Below, piece by piece: positions 42,411-51,146 of a stretch of 64,000 nt of DNA (position 1 is its first letter; each line of letters begins with the position of its first letter). Position numbers and translations under genes: made by a program. The notes beneath the pieces are model-generated. The model was not told the origin of the DNA. It made no database searches and saw nothing but the letters and a program-made list of their open reading frames with translations. The DNA comes from GAS368 sp965227745 (GTDB taxonomy: Bacteria > Verrucomicrobiota > Verrucomicrobiia > Opitutales > Opitutaceae), in assembly GCA_965227745.1 (NCBI GenBank), contig OZ245769.1:3162001-3226000 (forward strand), in the 5' to 3' direction.

Positions 42411-43331
42411 TCAGAACAACACGTTCTCCACAAACGCCGCCAGATGCGCTGGCACTTTGCGCTGCCGCCGCGTCACGACCACGAGTTCGCGTGAGAATCG
42501 CTTCGGCAGCGTGATGCGAGTGATCCCCCGCTTGCGCCCATAGAGCGCGAGGGCGCGCGTCGGTACAAAGCTGCAACCCATGCCAAGCGCGACGAGATTG
42601 ATGATGAGGTCGAAGCTATCCAGTTCCATGGTCGGCTCGATGCGCCAGCCTTGTTGCTTCATCCACGTCCGCAGGCGCTGCCCCGTATTCGAAGCGTCGT
42701 CGATCAGTAGCCAACTCTGCGCCTCCAGCCACGAGCCATAATCTCGCTTCTTCACCTTTTCGAAGGACCCCGCGCGCTCACTCGGCGCGATCAGGGTAAA
42801 GGCGTCGGCGAAGCGATGCGTCACGTGCAGCGATTTCGGCAGCCGCCGCGGTGGGCATAGCACCGCCACATCGAGTTCGTTCCCGTCGAGCTTTCCCAGC
42901 AACTCCGCGCTCGTGCCATAGGCGACATCACATCCCACCGTCGGAGCCCGCCGGAGATTCGCGTGAAAAAATCCGGGCAGGTACGCGAAGCCGATAGAGC
43001 GCGAGACACCAAAGCGCACGACTTTGCGCGCATCCGTGTAATCTTCCTTCAGCCGCTGCAGCGATTGCTCCACGTCGCCGATTAGGCGCATCGCTTCCTT
43101 TTCCAAAAACGCCCCCGCTTCCGTCACGGCCACGCTTCGTGTAGTCCGCTCGAAGAGCCTTAACCCCAGCCCCGCCTCCATCCCCTGCATTTGCCGCGTG
43201 ATCGCGCTCTGCGTGAGTCCCGACACCTCCGCCGCCCGCGTAAAGCTGCGGTGCTTCGCGACAAGATGAAACAGATACAACTCGTACAAATCGAACGGCG
43301 CAGTCTTCAGGAACTCATGCATGCGACGCAT
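42411..43331 (-). CDS. LysR-family transcriptional regulator
   Basis: 306 residues from the ATG at 43331 (another at 43322). N-terminal winged helix-turn-helix: LYLFHLVAKHRSFTRAAEVSG, then LTQSAITRQMQGMEAGLGLR and LFERTTRSVAVTEAG. The rest is a periplasmic-binding-like effector domain (YLPGFFHANLRRAPTVG, DVAVLCPPRRL). It is divergent from a small ferredoxin gene with an 80-bp spacer containing a clear dyad (43333-43353), which is the classic layout for self- and divergent-gene control. Confidence 0.94.
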   Translation of the reverse strand: MRRMHEFLKTAPFDLYELYLFHLVAKHRSFTRAAEVSGLTQSAITRQMQGMEAGLGLRLFERTTRSVAVTEAGAFLEKEAMRLIGDVEQSLQRLKEDYTDARKVVRFGVSRSIGFAYLPGFFHANLRRAPTVGCDVAYGTSAELLGKLDGNELDVAVLCPPRRLPKSLHVTHRFADAFTLIAPSERAGSFEKVKKRDYGSWLEAQSWLLIDDASNTGQRLRTWMKQQGWRIEPTMELDSFDLIINLVALGMGCSFVPTRALALYGRKRGITRITLPKRFSRELVVVTRRQRKVPAHLAAFVENVLF

Positions 43332-43332
43332 C

Positions 43333-43353
43333 AATTCATACGACTAATGAATT
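43333..43353. promoter_or_regulatory. Candidate LysR operator
   Basis: AATTCAT (43333-43339) and ATGAATT (43347-43353) form a perfect 7-bp dyad with a 7-bp spacer, directly upstream of the LysR start and 58 bp before the ferredoxin ATG. LysR proteins bind such interrupted dyads. Confidence 0.65.
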
Positions 43354-43410
43354 TCACGGCAATCGCATTTTCAGGCATCATGGCAATCACCTCCCAACGA
43401 CGAGCCACTC

Positions 43411-43644
43411 ATGCCAAACCTCCTCGAACGCCTATCACGCAACGCCCCCGGCCCCTTCTACGTCGATGCCTCCTGCACCGACTGCGATCTCTGCCGCTCT
43501 CTCGCCCCCGAGTTCTTCCATCGCGATGACGACACCGGTTATTCTTTCGTATATCGTCAACCCATCACGCCCGATGAGATCGCGCAGGCAGACGACGCAC
43601 TGACGTCCTGCCCTAGTGAATCGATCGGTCGCGACCTGCGGTAG
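43411..43644 (+). CDS. Small single-cluster ferredoxin
   Basis: 77 residues. YVDASCTDCDLCRSLAPEFF has C-x2-C-x2-C ligands (residues about 22-28) and the fourth Cys in TSCPSES (about residue 68), the pattern of a single [4Fe-4S] (Fer4_13-like) ferredoxin. It transfers electrons in the cytoplasm to an unknown partner. Divergent from the LysR regulator, which may control it. Confidence 0.9.
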   Translation: MPNLLERLSRNAPGPFYVDASCTDCDLCRSLAPEFFHRDDDTGYSFVYRQPITPDEIAQADDALTSCPSESIGRDLR

Positions 43645-43655
43645 GAATGGTTGAG

Positions 43656-43733
43656 GTAGGAGCCTGCTTGCAGGCGATGGACTGTCAGGTGAATCCACCC
43701 ACCATAACCCATCGCCCGCAAGCGGGCTCCTAC
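43656..43733. repeat. Inverted pair of GTAGGAGCCTGCTTGCAGGC repeats
   Basis: GTAGGAGCCTGCTTGCAGGC at 43656 faces CCCGCAAGCGGGCTCCTAC ending at 43733. Related single copies occur at 56463-56484 and 58956-58977. Confidence 0.85.
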
Positions 43734-43756
43734 CGCAGACGCCGGTCTCACCCTCC

Positions 43757-45157
43757 TCACACATCCGCCAGTTTCCCCGTCGAATCACCAAAGCGCGGCA
43801 GGTCGCTCACGCCGGCCTGCTCGGCGAGCGTGAGGAAGAGGTTGCTCATCGGCTTGGAGCCGTGGCGCACGTAGCGGCCGGGCTTGAGCAGGCCGCCGCC
43901 GCCGCCCGCGAGCAGCACGGGAAGATTATCGTGCGTGTGGCGATTGGCGTCGGCGTTGCCGCTGCCGTAGACGATGCGGGTGTTGTGGAGGATCGATTTG
44001 CCGTCCACGTCTTTCGCCTCGGCGAGCTCGGTGAGGAAGCGCGCGAAGTGCTCCGAGTACCAGCGGTCGATCTTCGAGATCTTGTCGATGCGCTCCTGGT
44101 TGCCCTGGTGGTGCGAGAGGTCGTGGTGGCCCTCGGGAATGCCGATCTCGGCAAACGAGCGGTTGTCGCCATCGTGCGCCAGCGCGAAGGTCGCGACGCG
44201 TGTCGAGTCCGTCTTAAAGGCCAGCGCCAGCATGTCGTACATGAGCTTCACGTGCTCGCCGTGGCTCGGGGGCACGCCATTGGGCGTGGGCATGTCAGGA
44301 TCGACATTGGGGCCGAAGCGCTCCGCCTTCTCGATGCGCGTCTCCACATCGCGGATACCGGTGAGGTACTGGTCGAGCTTGTCGCGGTCCTGCGAGTCGA
44401 GCCGGCCCTGCAGGCGGCGCGTGTCGTCGCGGACGAAGTCCAGCACCGAGCGGCGCGCCATCATGCGGCGTTGCGCATTCGCCGCACGCGTGCCGTGCGG
44501 GCCCGAGCCAAACATCCGCTCGAACAGCAAGCGCGGATTCGACTCCGGCGCCATGGGCGTCGTCGCATTGCGCCACGAAATATTAAACTGGTACGCGCAC
44601 GCGTAGCCCGAGTCGCAGCTGCCGGAGCGGCGGTCGTTTTCACACGAAAGCTCCAAAGACGGGAAACGCGTGAGATGGCCGACGCGATTCGCGATCACTT
44701 GATCGATGGAGACGCCCGCGCGAATATCCGTCGCGCTCTTGTTGAGTCGCACGCCGGTGAGAAAAACTCCGTTGCCGCGCGCGTGGTCGCCGCCGCCGTC
44801 ATTGCCGGCCTTGGCGTTCGCGTGGTCGAGACCGCTCACGACTTGCAGGCTGCTGCGCAGCGCCGCGAGCGGCTGGAGCGTGGACCCGAGCGTGAAGTCC
44901 GCCAGACCGCCCTCGGGCCACCAGGTCGCGGGGATCGCGCCATTGGGGAAGTAGACAAAGGCCGTGCGCAGCGGCGCGCCCGTCGAGGTCACCGCGAGGC
45001 CGGCGTCCGCCTGGGCCGCGAGCACGCGCGAAGGCACGAGCGAGGCCAGCGTGGGCAGCGCGATACACGCGCCGAGGCCGCGGAGAAAGTGTCGGCGGCT
45101 CATCTCCCGGAGGTGCTGTTCGGCGGAAAACTGTTCGGGTGCGGCGGGTGTTTTCAT
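43757..45157 (-). CDS. DUF1552 protein, Tat-exported
   Basis: 466 residues. The N-terminus has a twin-arginine motif SRRHFLRGLGACIALP and a hydrophobic stretch. The DUF1552 body contains TAFVYFPNGAIPATWWPEG, VSGLDHANAKAGNDGGGDHARG and YACAYQFNISW. These proteins are widespread in Planctomycetota and Verrucomicrobiota next to DUF1592 cytochromes, as here. The function is unknown. It starts 3 bp after the stop of the DUF1592 gene on the same strand. Confidence 0.94.
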   Translation of the reverse strand: MKTPAAPEQFSAEQHLREMSRRHFLRGLGACIALPTLASLVPSRVLAAQADAGLAVTSTGAPLRTAFVYFPNGAIPATWWPEGGLADFTLGSTLQPLAALRSSLQVVSGLDHANAKAGNDGGGDHARGNGVFLTGVRLNKSATDIRAGVSIDQVIANRVGHLTRFPSLELSCENDRRSGSCDSGYACAYQFNISWRNATTPMAPESNPRLLFERMFGSGPHGTRAANAQRRMMARRSVLDFVRDDTRRLQGRLDSQDRDKLDQYLTGIRDVETRIEKAERFGPNVDPDMPTPNGVPPSHGEHVKLMYDMLALAFKTDSTRVATFALAHDGDNRSFAEIGIPEGHHDLSHHQGNQERIDKISKIDRWYSEHFARFLTELAEAKDVDGKSILHNTRIVYGSGNADANRHTHDNLPVLLAGGGGGLLKPGRYVRHGSKPMSNLFLTLAEQAGVSDLPRFGDSTGKLADV

Positions 45158-45160
45158 GGT

Positions 45161-47881
45161 TCAGCGAGTGGTCGATGTGAGCAGGGCTTCAGCGGCAGGA
45201 GAGGAAGAAACGGAGGCGGTGGCCACGCCGGGGTCGCGACGCCGCTGTTGAAATGCCGGCGAATCCACGATGCCGCGAATGAGCGCCGAGGGCTTGCCTT
45301 CGCTCGCCTCCAGCTTGGCCACGAGTTGGTCGAGCGTCGCGGTGTCGTGGTAATCGAGGCCGCGGCCGAGGGCGTACGTGAGCATCTTTTCCGCGATGCA
45401 GTGGTAAAAATCGTGGCGGCGATCCGTCGCGAGCACGCGCTTGAGTTCGCGGATGTCGTTAAACTTTTCGCCCGTGATCAGCTTGCCCGCCGGCTCGATG
45501 GGGCGCCCTTGATCTTCCGTGCGCCACTGGCCCATCGCGTTGAAATTCTCGAGCGCGAGGCCCAGCGGGTCCATGCGGTAGTGGCACGAGGCGCACATCG
45601 GATTCGTCGCGTGCAGCGCGAGATTTTCGCGCAGGGTCATCTGCTTGAGTTTCTCCGGGCTCGCCGCGTCTTCAAGCGGCGGGATATTGGGCGGCGGCGG
45701 CGCGGGCGGCGTGCCGAGTATGGCCTCGAGGACGAAGACGCCGCGCTTCACCGGCGAGGTGCGCGTCGGATTCGAGGTCACCGCGAGCACCGTGCCCTGC
45801 GTGAGCACGCCGCCGCGGGGGCTGTCGGGCGCGAGCGTCACGCGGCGCATTTCGCGGCCAGTCACGCCGTCGATGCCGTAGTACTTCGCGAGTTCGCCGT
45901 TGAGAAAGGTATAGTTCGCATCGATCACCTCGGTGAGAGGGCGATCTTCTTTGAGGATGTAGGCGAAACTCATCTCGGTCTCCTCCTGCATCGCCTGCCG
46001 CAGCGTGCCGGAAAACGGCGGCACCATCGGCCGGCCGTTGTTACCGGCGGCGCGAGCCTTGCGGATTTCCGCAAAGAGCGTGGCCTCCGCCGGCGTGCGC
46101 TTCTCCTCGGGGATCGCGCGGATGCGTTGAAATTCTTCGCGCTGTTTCTCGCGGGCTTTGCGTTCCGCCGCTGTCTCCGGGTGGTCGCGTTGAAAAACCG
46201 CGTTCTCGTCGATCGCCACGGTCCCGATATCGCGGCCCTGCAGCCACTGGCCGGTGAAGTTCTTCACGAGTTCGCCAGCGCGGGGATCGGCCAGCATGCG
46301 TGTCACCTGCGCGGGGAGATTCGCGCGCAGCTTGTGCTCGCTCGCGAGGCGCGTGAGCTCCGCGTCCGGCATCGTCGACCAAAAGAAATACGAGAGCCGC
46401 GACGCCAGCGTGTACTCATCGACAAAGGGATGCTTCTGCCCGGCCTTCAGCGGCTCCACACCCTCCTCGCGGAAGATGAAGCGCGGCGAGGCCAGCACGG
46501 CCACCATCGCCTGCGCGATGCCCGCCTCGAAGGTGTTGTCCTTCTCCGTAAATACACTCTCCGCGAGGCGCACGAGTTTCAGCGTCGTCTCATCATCGAC
46601 CGGCCGACGAAATGCCCGCGTGGCAAACTTGCCCAGAATCTCCGCCGCATACGCGCGCTTGCCTGCGAGGTCGGCTGGCGTCGCACGCGGGAAGAAGCGC
46701 GCGTAGTCTTTTGGCGTCACCCAAAACTCCTTCGCCATCGGCCCGCGCACGGTCACGTTGTTCAGGCGCAGGCGGAGCTGACGGAGCTGCGGGCGGTCGC
46801 CGCCCACCGGCTGCACTTCGCAACTGATCTCGTGCTCCCCTGCCGTCCAGGTGCGGTCGAAGTTAAAGGTGAAGTTCTTGTTTCCTTCGCGCGTAAATTC
46901 CCGCGCCAGCACCTGCTCGCCATCGATGCGCACGGTGAGCTTGCACTTGTTGGTGTCGAATTTGTCGTCGACAAACTTTTCCGCCGCCCGGAGGTCGAGA
47001 ACGACTTGGTACTGGCCCGCATTCGCGACCTTGTGCTTCAGCGCGACCGTCGCCGGCGTGTAGTACGAGAGTTCGATGGCGTTGCCGGTGTACGCGGGCG
47101 CGGGACGTGTCACGACCTCGAGCGTCTTGCCCGCCGCGACTTTCTCGAGGTCGGCCGAGGTGGGCAGCGAGAGCTTGGGCTGCACGACTTCCACGAAGCG
47201 GCTGCCGTTGATCGTCTGCTCGGCGACCGTCGTCGGCCCGGCCGGGAGCACGGTCGTGACGATGCTCTGCGCCGCATCGAGATACTTCTCGAGCAGCATG
47301 GGCGACACCGTCAGCACGTCGCCGATATTGTCGAAGCCGTGCCCGGAATCGTCCGCGGGAAATTCGCGCTTCGTGTCAAAGTCCGTCCCCATCAAATCGC
47401 GGATCGTATTGCGATATTCGGTGCGGTTGAGGCGGTGCACCGTGATGCGACCGGGATCCGGCGCGGCGGGATCGAGTTCGAAGATATCCTGCTTAATCCA
47501 CGCCGAGATCTTGTCGCTCTCCACCGTGGGCAGTCGGTCCTCATCCGCCGGGGGCATGATACCGGAGCGGATATTCTTTAGCGCGCGCAGCCACAGCTTT
47601 GGGTCCTTCAGTGCCGCCTCGGTCGCAAAATCATCGAGCGTCACGCCGCCCTTGGCGATCCCGCCGCCGTGGCAATCGTAGCAGTACTTGTTGAGCACCG
47701 GCTCGATCTCGCGGTGAAACGTCGCCAGCGCCTTCTCCTCCTTCGGCTTCGGCTCCGCCGCCCCCGCCATCGCAAATCCCCCCGCCAACGCCAAAGCGCC
47801 AGCGAGCCGCCAACGATGAGCAAGGGTGCGGGTGAGCGTGTTCAAGGGCCGGGGAAGGGAGCAGACAAACGCGAAAATCAT
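45161..47881 (-). CDS. DUF1592-family multidomain protein with cytochrome c-type domain
   Basis: 906 residues from the ATG at 47881; the frame extends to 48322 through non-coding, repeat-rich sequence and is not used. A signal peptide (RLAGALALAGGFAMAGAAEP) precedes a PSCyt1-like domain with the heme motif NKYCYDCHGGG (CxxCH). Next come DUF1587 (HRLNRTEYRNTIRDLMG), a cellulose-binding-like beta domain, DUF1592, DUF1588 (MCASCHYRMDPLG, another CxxCH) and DUF1585 at the C-terminus. The full planctomycete-type order. Likely periplasmic redox role. Partner of DUF1552. Confidence 0.93.
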   Translation of the reverse strand: MIFAFVCSLPRPLNTLTRTLAHRWRLAGALALAGGFAMAGAAEPKPKEEKALATFHREIEPVLNKYCYDCHGGGIAKGGVTLDDFATEAALKDPKLWLRALKNIRSGIMPPADEDRLPTVESDKISAWIKQDIFELDPAAPDPGRITVHRLNRTEYRNTIRDLMGTDFDTKREFPADDSGHGFDNIGDVLTVSPMLLEKYLDAAQSIVTTVLPAGPTTVAEQTINGSRFVEVVQPKLSLPTSADLEKVAAGKTLEVVTRPAPAYTGNAIELSYYTPATVALKHKVANAGQYQVVLDLRAAEKFVDDKFDTNKCKLTVRIDGEQVLAREFTREGNKNFTFNFDRTWTAGEHEISCEVQPVGGDRPQLRQLRLRLNNVTVRGPMAKEFWVTPKDYARFFPRATPADLAGKRAYAAEILGKFATRAFRRPVDDETTLKLVRLAESVFTEKDNTFEAGIAQAMVAVLASPRFIFREEGVEPLKAGQKHPFVDEYTLASRLSYFFWSTMPDAELTRLASEHKLRANLPAQVTRMLADPRAGELVKNFTGQWLQGRDIGTVAIDENAVFQRDHPETAAERKAREKQREEFQRIRAIPEEKRTPAEATLFAEIRKARAAGNNGRPMVPPFSGTLRQAMQEETEMSFAYILKEDRPLTEVIDANYTFLNGELAKYYGIDGVTGREMRRVTLAPDSPRGGVLTQGTVLAVTSNPTRTSPVKRGVFVLEAILGTPPAPPPPNIPPLEDAASPEKLKQMTLRENLALHATNPMCASCHYRMDPLGLALENFNAMGQWRTEDQGRPIEPAGKLITGEKFNDIRELKRVLATDRRHDFYHCIAEKMLTYALGRGLDYHDTATLDQLVAKLEASEGKPSALIRGIVDSPAFQQRRRDPGVATASVSSSPAAEALLTSTTR

Positions 47882-48736
47882 TAATCGGCAAACTACCCCG
47901 ACTGACGAGTCCCAAGTGCCGAGGTTACTCACCATCCTGCAACGAATTTCCGCCCGAGCCCGGCTCGGCCCACGACCCGTCCACCACGCCCGCCGCCAGC
48001 CCCGCCCCATCAACCTATATTTACCTATATTCACCTTTATCTGCCTTAAATTGCCAGGGGTGAGCCGACCCCATCGTCCGCGCCTTGACTGGCCTCGACC
48101 ACCTCGACCGACCTTGACTGCCAGCGACTTACCCCGCCGCCACTCCGGCCCTTCCATCCGATTCCACCCCGCTTCTTCTCCCGCTCCCATCCCATCACTC
48201 CACCTTGATTTACCTTTACCCGCCGTGCCTGACCGAACTGTGGGAGGGGCTTTACGCCCCGACTCAGCAGACCTCCCACTTTCCCCGCCCCAGCCAACCC
48301 CACCGTGACTCGCCTTAACCACGTCTGCGTGACCGCGACTCGCCTTGGCTGACCTTACCGCCGCCGTTCACCCCTCCGCGCGTCCCAGCCTCCGACGCTA
48401 CTGCCCCACCCGCTTCGAAATCCCCACAGCGTACCGCGCTAAAAGTGAGCGTGAGCATAACTGTCCAGTCTACCACCGCCCCACCCTGCCGTCATTCGTT
48501 CCATTGGCTCAGTTGGCTCCATTAAGGAAAATTTCGCGACGGAGCGCTTAGCTTAGAACTGTGGGAGGGGCTTTACGCCCCGACTCAGACTACGAAGCCA
48601 AAAACTCGCGGCCTAAAACCCCTCCCGCCGCCGATGCGCTCTCTCCGTTTTTTTGCGCCTTCTGCGCCTTCTTGCGGCCATAAAAAAACGCGCGTGAGCC
48701 AAAGCCCACGCGCGTCGAAATTACTTCCAGCCGAGA
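47882..48736. repeat. Repeat-rich 855-bp spacer without a gene
   Basis: No convincing gene here. 48015-48054 holds four consecutive 10-bp units (TATATTTACC, TATATTCACC, TTTATCTGCC, TTAAATTGCC). From 48086 to 48360 degenerate CCTTGACTG/CCTCGACCAC words recur. GAACTGTGGGAGGGGCTTTA hairpins occur at 48235-48264 and 48555-48584. A TTTGCGCCTTCTGCGCCTTC string lies at 48652-48671. A terminator is at 48682-48715. Confidence 0.8.
48682..48715 (-). terminator. Rho-independent terminator of the Gfo/Idh/MocA lipoprotein gene
   Basis: ACGCGCGTG (48688-48696)/CACGCGCGT (48707-48715), perfect 9-bp stem. On the minus strand the stem is followed by seven T residues. It lies 22 bp past the stop at 48737. Confidence 0.92.
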
Positions 48737-50149
48737 TCAGCCGACATTCCCGACCACGTCCGCCTTCGTCCAACCCTTGCGGTAGCTCGGGCGCAGCAGC
48801 GCATCGGCTTCCGGCAGCGAGGTCTTCATGTTGGCGGAATCCCACGTGAACTTCTTGCCCACGAGGATCGCGACCGTGCCGAGGCACACCATCTCGGTAA
48901 ACGGCACCGAGTATTCGAAGTTCGAGCCGGCACCCTGCGGGTTGTTGTCGCGGATGGCCTTCATCCACTCCTTGTGCGGATCGCCGACCGGATTCGGGCG
49001 CGGGATCGTCTTCGGCGGCAGCTTGCCGCCGTCCGCGAGTTCCTTGTGGTAGGAATCGGGGAGGAAGCGCGGGCTGTTGCAGTAGTCGTTGCCGTCGTAC
49101 ACGACACCCTTGCTGCCGATGATGAGCTGGCCGCCGACGGCGAGCTTGCGCTCGGCTTCCATCTGCGGCGGCTTGGCCGGCTTCTCGCCGCCTTCGTGCC
49201 AGGTCAGCTTCACCGGGGGCATCGAGCCACGCGCCGGGAATTGATACTCCACGATCGCCGACTTCGGGTACGCGATGGGGCTCTTGCCCTCGATCTTCTT
49301 GAGCTCGACGCTCGTCGGCGCCCCGAGATTGAGGCCCCAGAACGCCGCGTCCATCAAGTGACACGCCATGTCGCCCAGCGCGCCGCAACCATAATCCTGG
49401 TAACCGCGCCACTTGAACGGGTGAATCTTCGTGCTGAAAGTGCGCTGCTGCGCGCGACCGAGGAAGATGTCGAACTCGAGCCCAGCCGGCACAGGGTCCG
49501 CCGGCGGCCACTCCTGCATGCCCTGCGGCCAGACCTCGCGCTCGACGGTCGCCGGGCGGTTCGTCCAGATATTCACCTCGCGTACTTCGCCGAGGAGGCC
49601 GGCATTGATCCACTCCTTGACGAGGCGGATGCCTTCGCCCGAGTGACCCTGGTTGCCCATCTGCGTGCACACGCCATTGAGGCGGACGAGGCGGAGCAGC
49701 TCGCGCGCTTCCTCGACCGTCTGCGTGAGAGGCTTCTGCACGTACACGTGCTTGCCCATCATGATCGCCATGTAGGCCGGGAGGAAATGCATGTGGTCGG
49801 GCGTGGCCACGCCCACCGCGTCGATCTCATTGTCCATCTCAAGGAGCATCTTTCGAAAATCCTTGTAGCGCTTCGCCTTCGGGTAGGTCTCGAAGAGCTT
49901 CTTCACATTCGGGCGCTCCCAGTCGATGTCGCAGATCGCGACGATCTCCTCGGCCGAGTTATTGTTTACATCGCTGAAGCCCTTGCCACCCGCGCCCACT
50001 TGCGCGAGGCGGATCTTGGCGCCCGGCGCGATGGGACGCGGCTTGCGGGGATTGGCGGAGAGGCTGGCGCAACCAGCGACGCCGAGCATGGCGATGGCCA
50101 TGGCGGAGAAGCTGATGAAGTCGCGACGATTGAGGGTAGGTTGTGACAT
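48737..50149 (-). CDS. Tat-exported lipoprotein Gfo/Idh/MocA oxidoreductase
   Basis: 470 residues. The N-terminus reads NRRDFISFSAMAIAMLGVAGC: a twin-arginine motif, a hydrophobic stretch and then a lipobox (VAGC), so a folded, cofactor-loaded protein may be exported and lipid-anchored. The Rossmann part has IRLAQVGAGGKGFSD and the family lysine block GKHVYVQKPLTQTV. WPPADPVPAGLEFDIFLGRA and the GCGALGDMACHLMDAAFWGL segment are typical of the exported branch abundant in Verrucomicrobiota and Planctomycetota. Substrate unknown. Confidence 0.9.
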   Translation of the reverse strand: MSQPTLNRRDFISFSAMAIAMLGVAGCASLSANPRKPRPIAPGAKIRLAQVGAGGKGFSDVNNNSAEEIVAICDIDWERPNVKKLFETYPKAKRYKDFRKMLLEMDNEIDAVGVATPDHMHFLPAYMAIMMGKHVYVQKPLTQTVEEARELLRLVRLNGVCTQMGNQGHSGEGIRLVKEWINAGLLGEVREVNIWTNRPATVEREVWPQGMQEWPPADPVPAGLEFDIFLGRAQQRTFSTKIHPFKWRGYQDYGCGALGDMACHLMDAAFWGLNLGAPTSVELKKIEGKSPIAYPKSAIVEYQFPARGSMPPVKLTWHEGGEKPAKPPQMEAERKLAVGGQLIIGSKGVVYDGNDYCNSPRFLPDSYHKELADGGKLPPKTIPRPNPVGDPHKEWMKAIRDNNPQGAGSNFEYSVPFTEMVCLGTVAILVGKKFTWDSANMKTSLPEADALLRPSYRKGWTKADVVGNVG

Positions 50150-50489
50150 CGTGAGGGGAGGTAGGGTAGTTGGGCCTGAGGTCCGCGAGACGCTCAGGGA
50201 GGAGGTGGGGTTGCGAGACAGGCGAAAAAAGAACGGAAGTAACTGAACCGTTCAGGGAAATGAAAGAGCACCACACGCCCGCCCGCGCACAAGCCCGAAA
50301 AGCAGTCCCGCATAAAAAATCACCGTAACGGAAACCGCCCGGAAGCGTGACCGCTCCACCTCTTTCTCTTTCCTCTTTATCTTAATCTTTCTCTCGTCCG
50401 GCAGTCGCTCGACCGGCGACACCTTGCTTTTGCGATTCGCTCCAAGCCCCCCTGACGAAAGAGAAAGATAGAATCCTCTTCCGTCCCCT
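50150..50489. other. 340-bp spacer with pyrimidine tract and inverted purine tract
   Basis: No gene seen. 50356-50396 is a run of C and T words (CTCTTTCTCTTTCCTCTTTA and onward), and GAAAGAGAAAG at 50457-50467 is the reverse complement of CTTTCTCTTTC. It contains the region upstream of the oxidoreductase start at 50149. Confidence 0.6.
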
Positions 50490-51089
50490 TTAAAACTTAT
50501 CCGCCGTCCCCGGTGGCAGCGTCGGATCGATCCCCATGTCCCGCAATTGCGGCGCGATCACCGACTGGTAGCAATCCGGGCAGATGCCGTGGCTGAAGCG
50601 CGATCCCTGCCGCTCCGCGAAGTACGTCTCCACCTCCTGCCAGTACTTTTTGTCGTCGCGGATTTTTTTGCAGTGGCTGCAAATCGGGATGAACGACTCG
50701 AGTTGTTTCACCTGCGCTGAGAGCGTGATGATTCGCTCCGCCACGTGGAGCCGCATGCCGAGTTCGTCCGGGTTGACCGGCTTCGCGAGAAAATCGTCCA
50801 CCCCCGCCGCCAGTGCCTCCGCCCGGCTGTCGCGCGTGATCGCCGTCGAGCTGATGAGAATATAGTAGATGTAATCGCCACCGCGATTGCGCACCAAGCG
50901 GCAGAGATCGAGGCCATCCATCCCCGGCATGCGCCAGTCGCTCACCACCACGCGAAAGCCTCCCTGCATCAGTTGACGCCACGCGTCGGTCGCATTCGTG
51001 ACCATCTCGGCTTCATGACCGAGCGACTTCAGCACGGCTCGTAAATGAAGCGCGGCGACCGGCTGATCTTCGATGGCGAGGACTTTCAC
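50490..51089 (-). CDS. Response regulator with C-terminal zinc-type motif
   Basis: 199 residues. Receiver domain about 1-120: VLAIEDQP (acidic pair), VVVSDWRMPGMDGLDL with phosphoacceptor Asp, LISSTAI (Thr/Ser), and DDFLAKPVN (Lys). The C-terminal region has ICSHCKKIRDDKKYWQEVE and FSHGICPDCY, a C-x2-C...C-x2-C motif frequent at the ends of sensor kinases and regulators. No DNA-binding domain, so it probably acts by protein contact. No kinase gene adjacent. Confidence 0.93.
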   Translation of the reverse strand: MKVLAIEDQPVAALHLRAVLKSLGHEAEMVTNATDAWRQLMQGGFRVVVSDWRMPGMDGLDLCRLVRNRGGDYIYYILISSTAITRDSRAEALAAGVDDFLAKPVNPDELGMRLHVAERIITLSAQVKQLESFIPICSHCKKIRDDKKYWQEVETYFAERQGSRFSHGICPDCYQSVIAPQLRDMGIDPTLPPGTADKF

Positions 51090-51146
51090 GTCGTTATTCG
51101 TAGAACATTCGCGGGTGAGCGCAAACCCGCGCTCGTTTGGAAAACC

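Noticed and set aside
43862..47581. A 1239-codon open frame on the plus strand
   Set aside because: It is antisense to the well-supported DUF1552 and DUF1592 genes; its Arg/Ala/His-rich translation has no domain and arises from the GC-rich codon pattern of the real genes.
47882..48322. N-terminal extension of the DUF1592 gene by 147 codons
   Set aside because: The added sequence is repeat-rich and Gly/Arg-rich without similarity, and the ATG at 47881 directly precedes a signal peptide.
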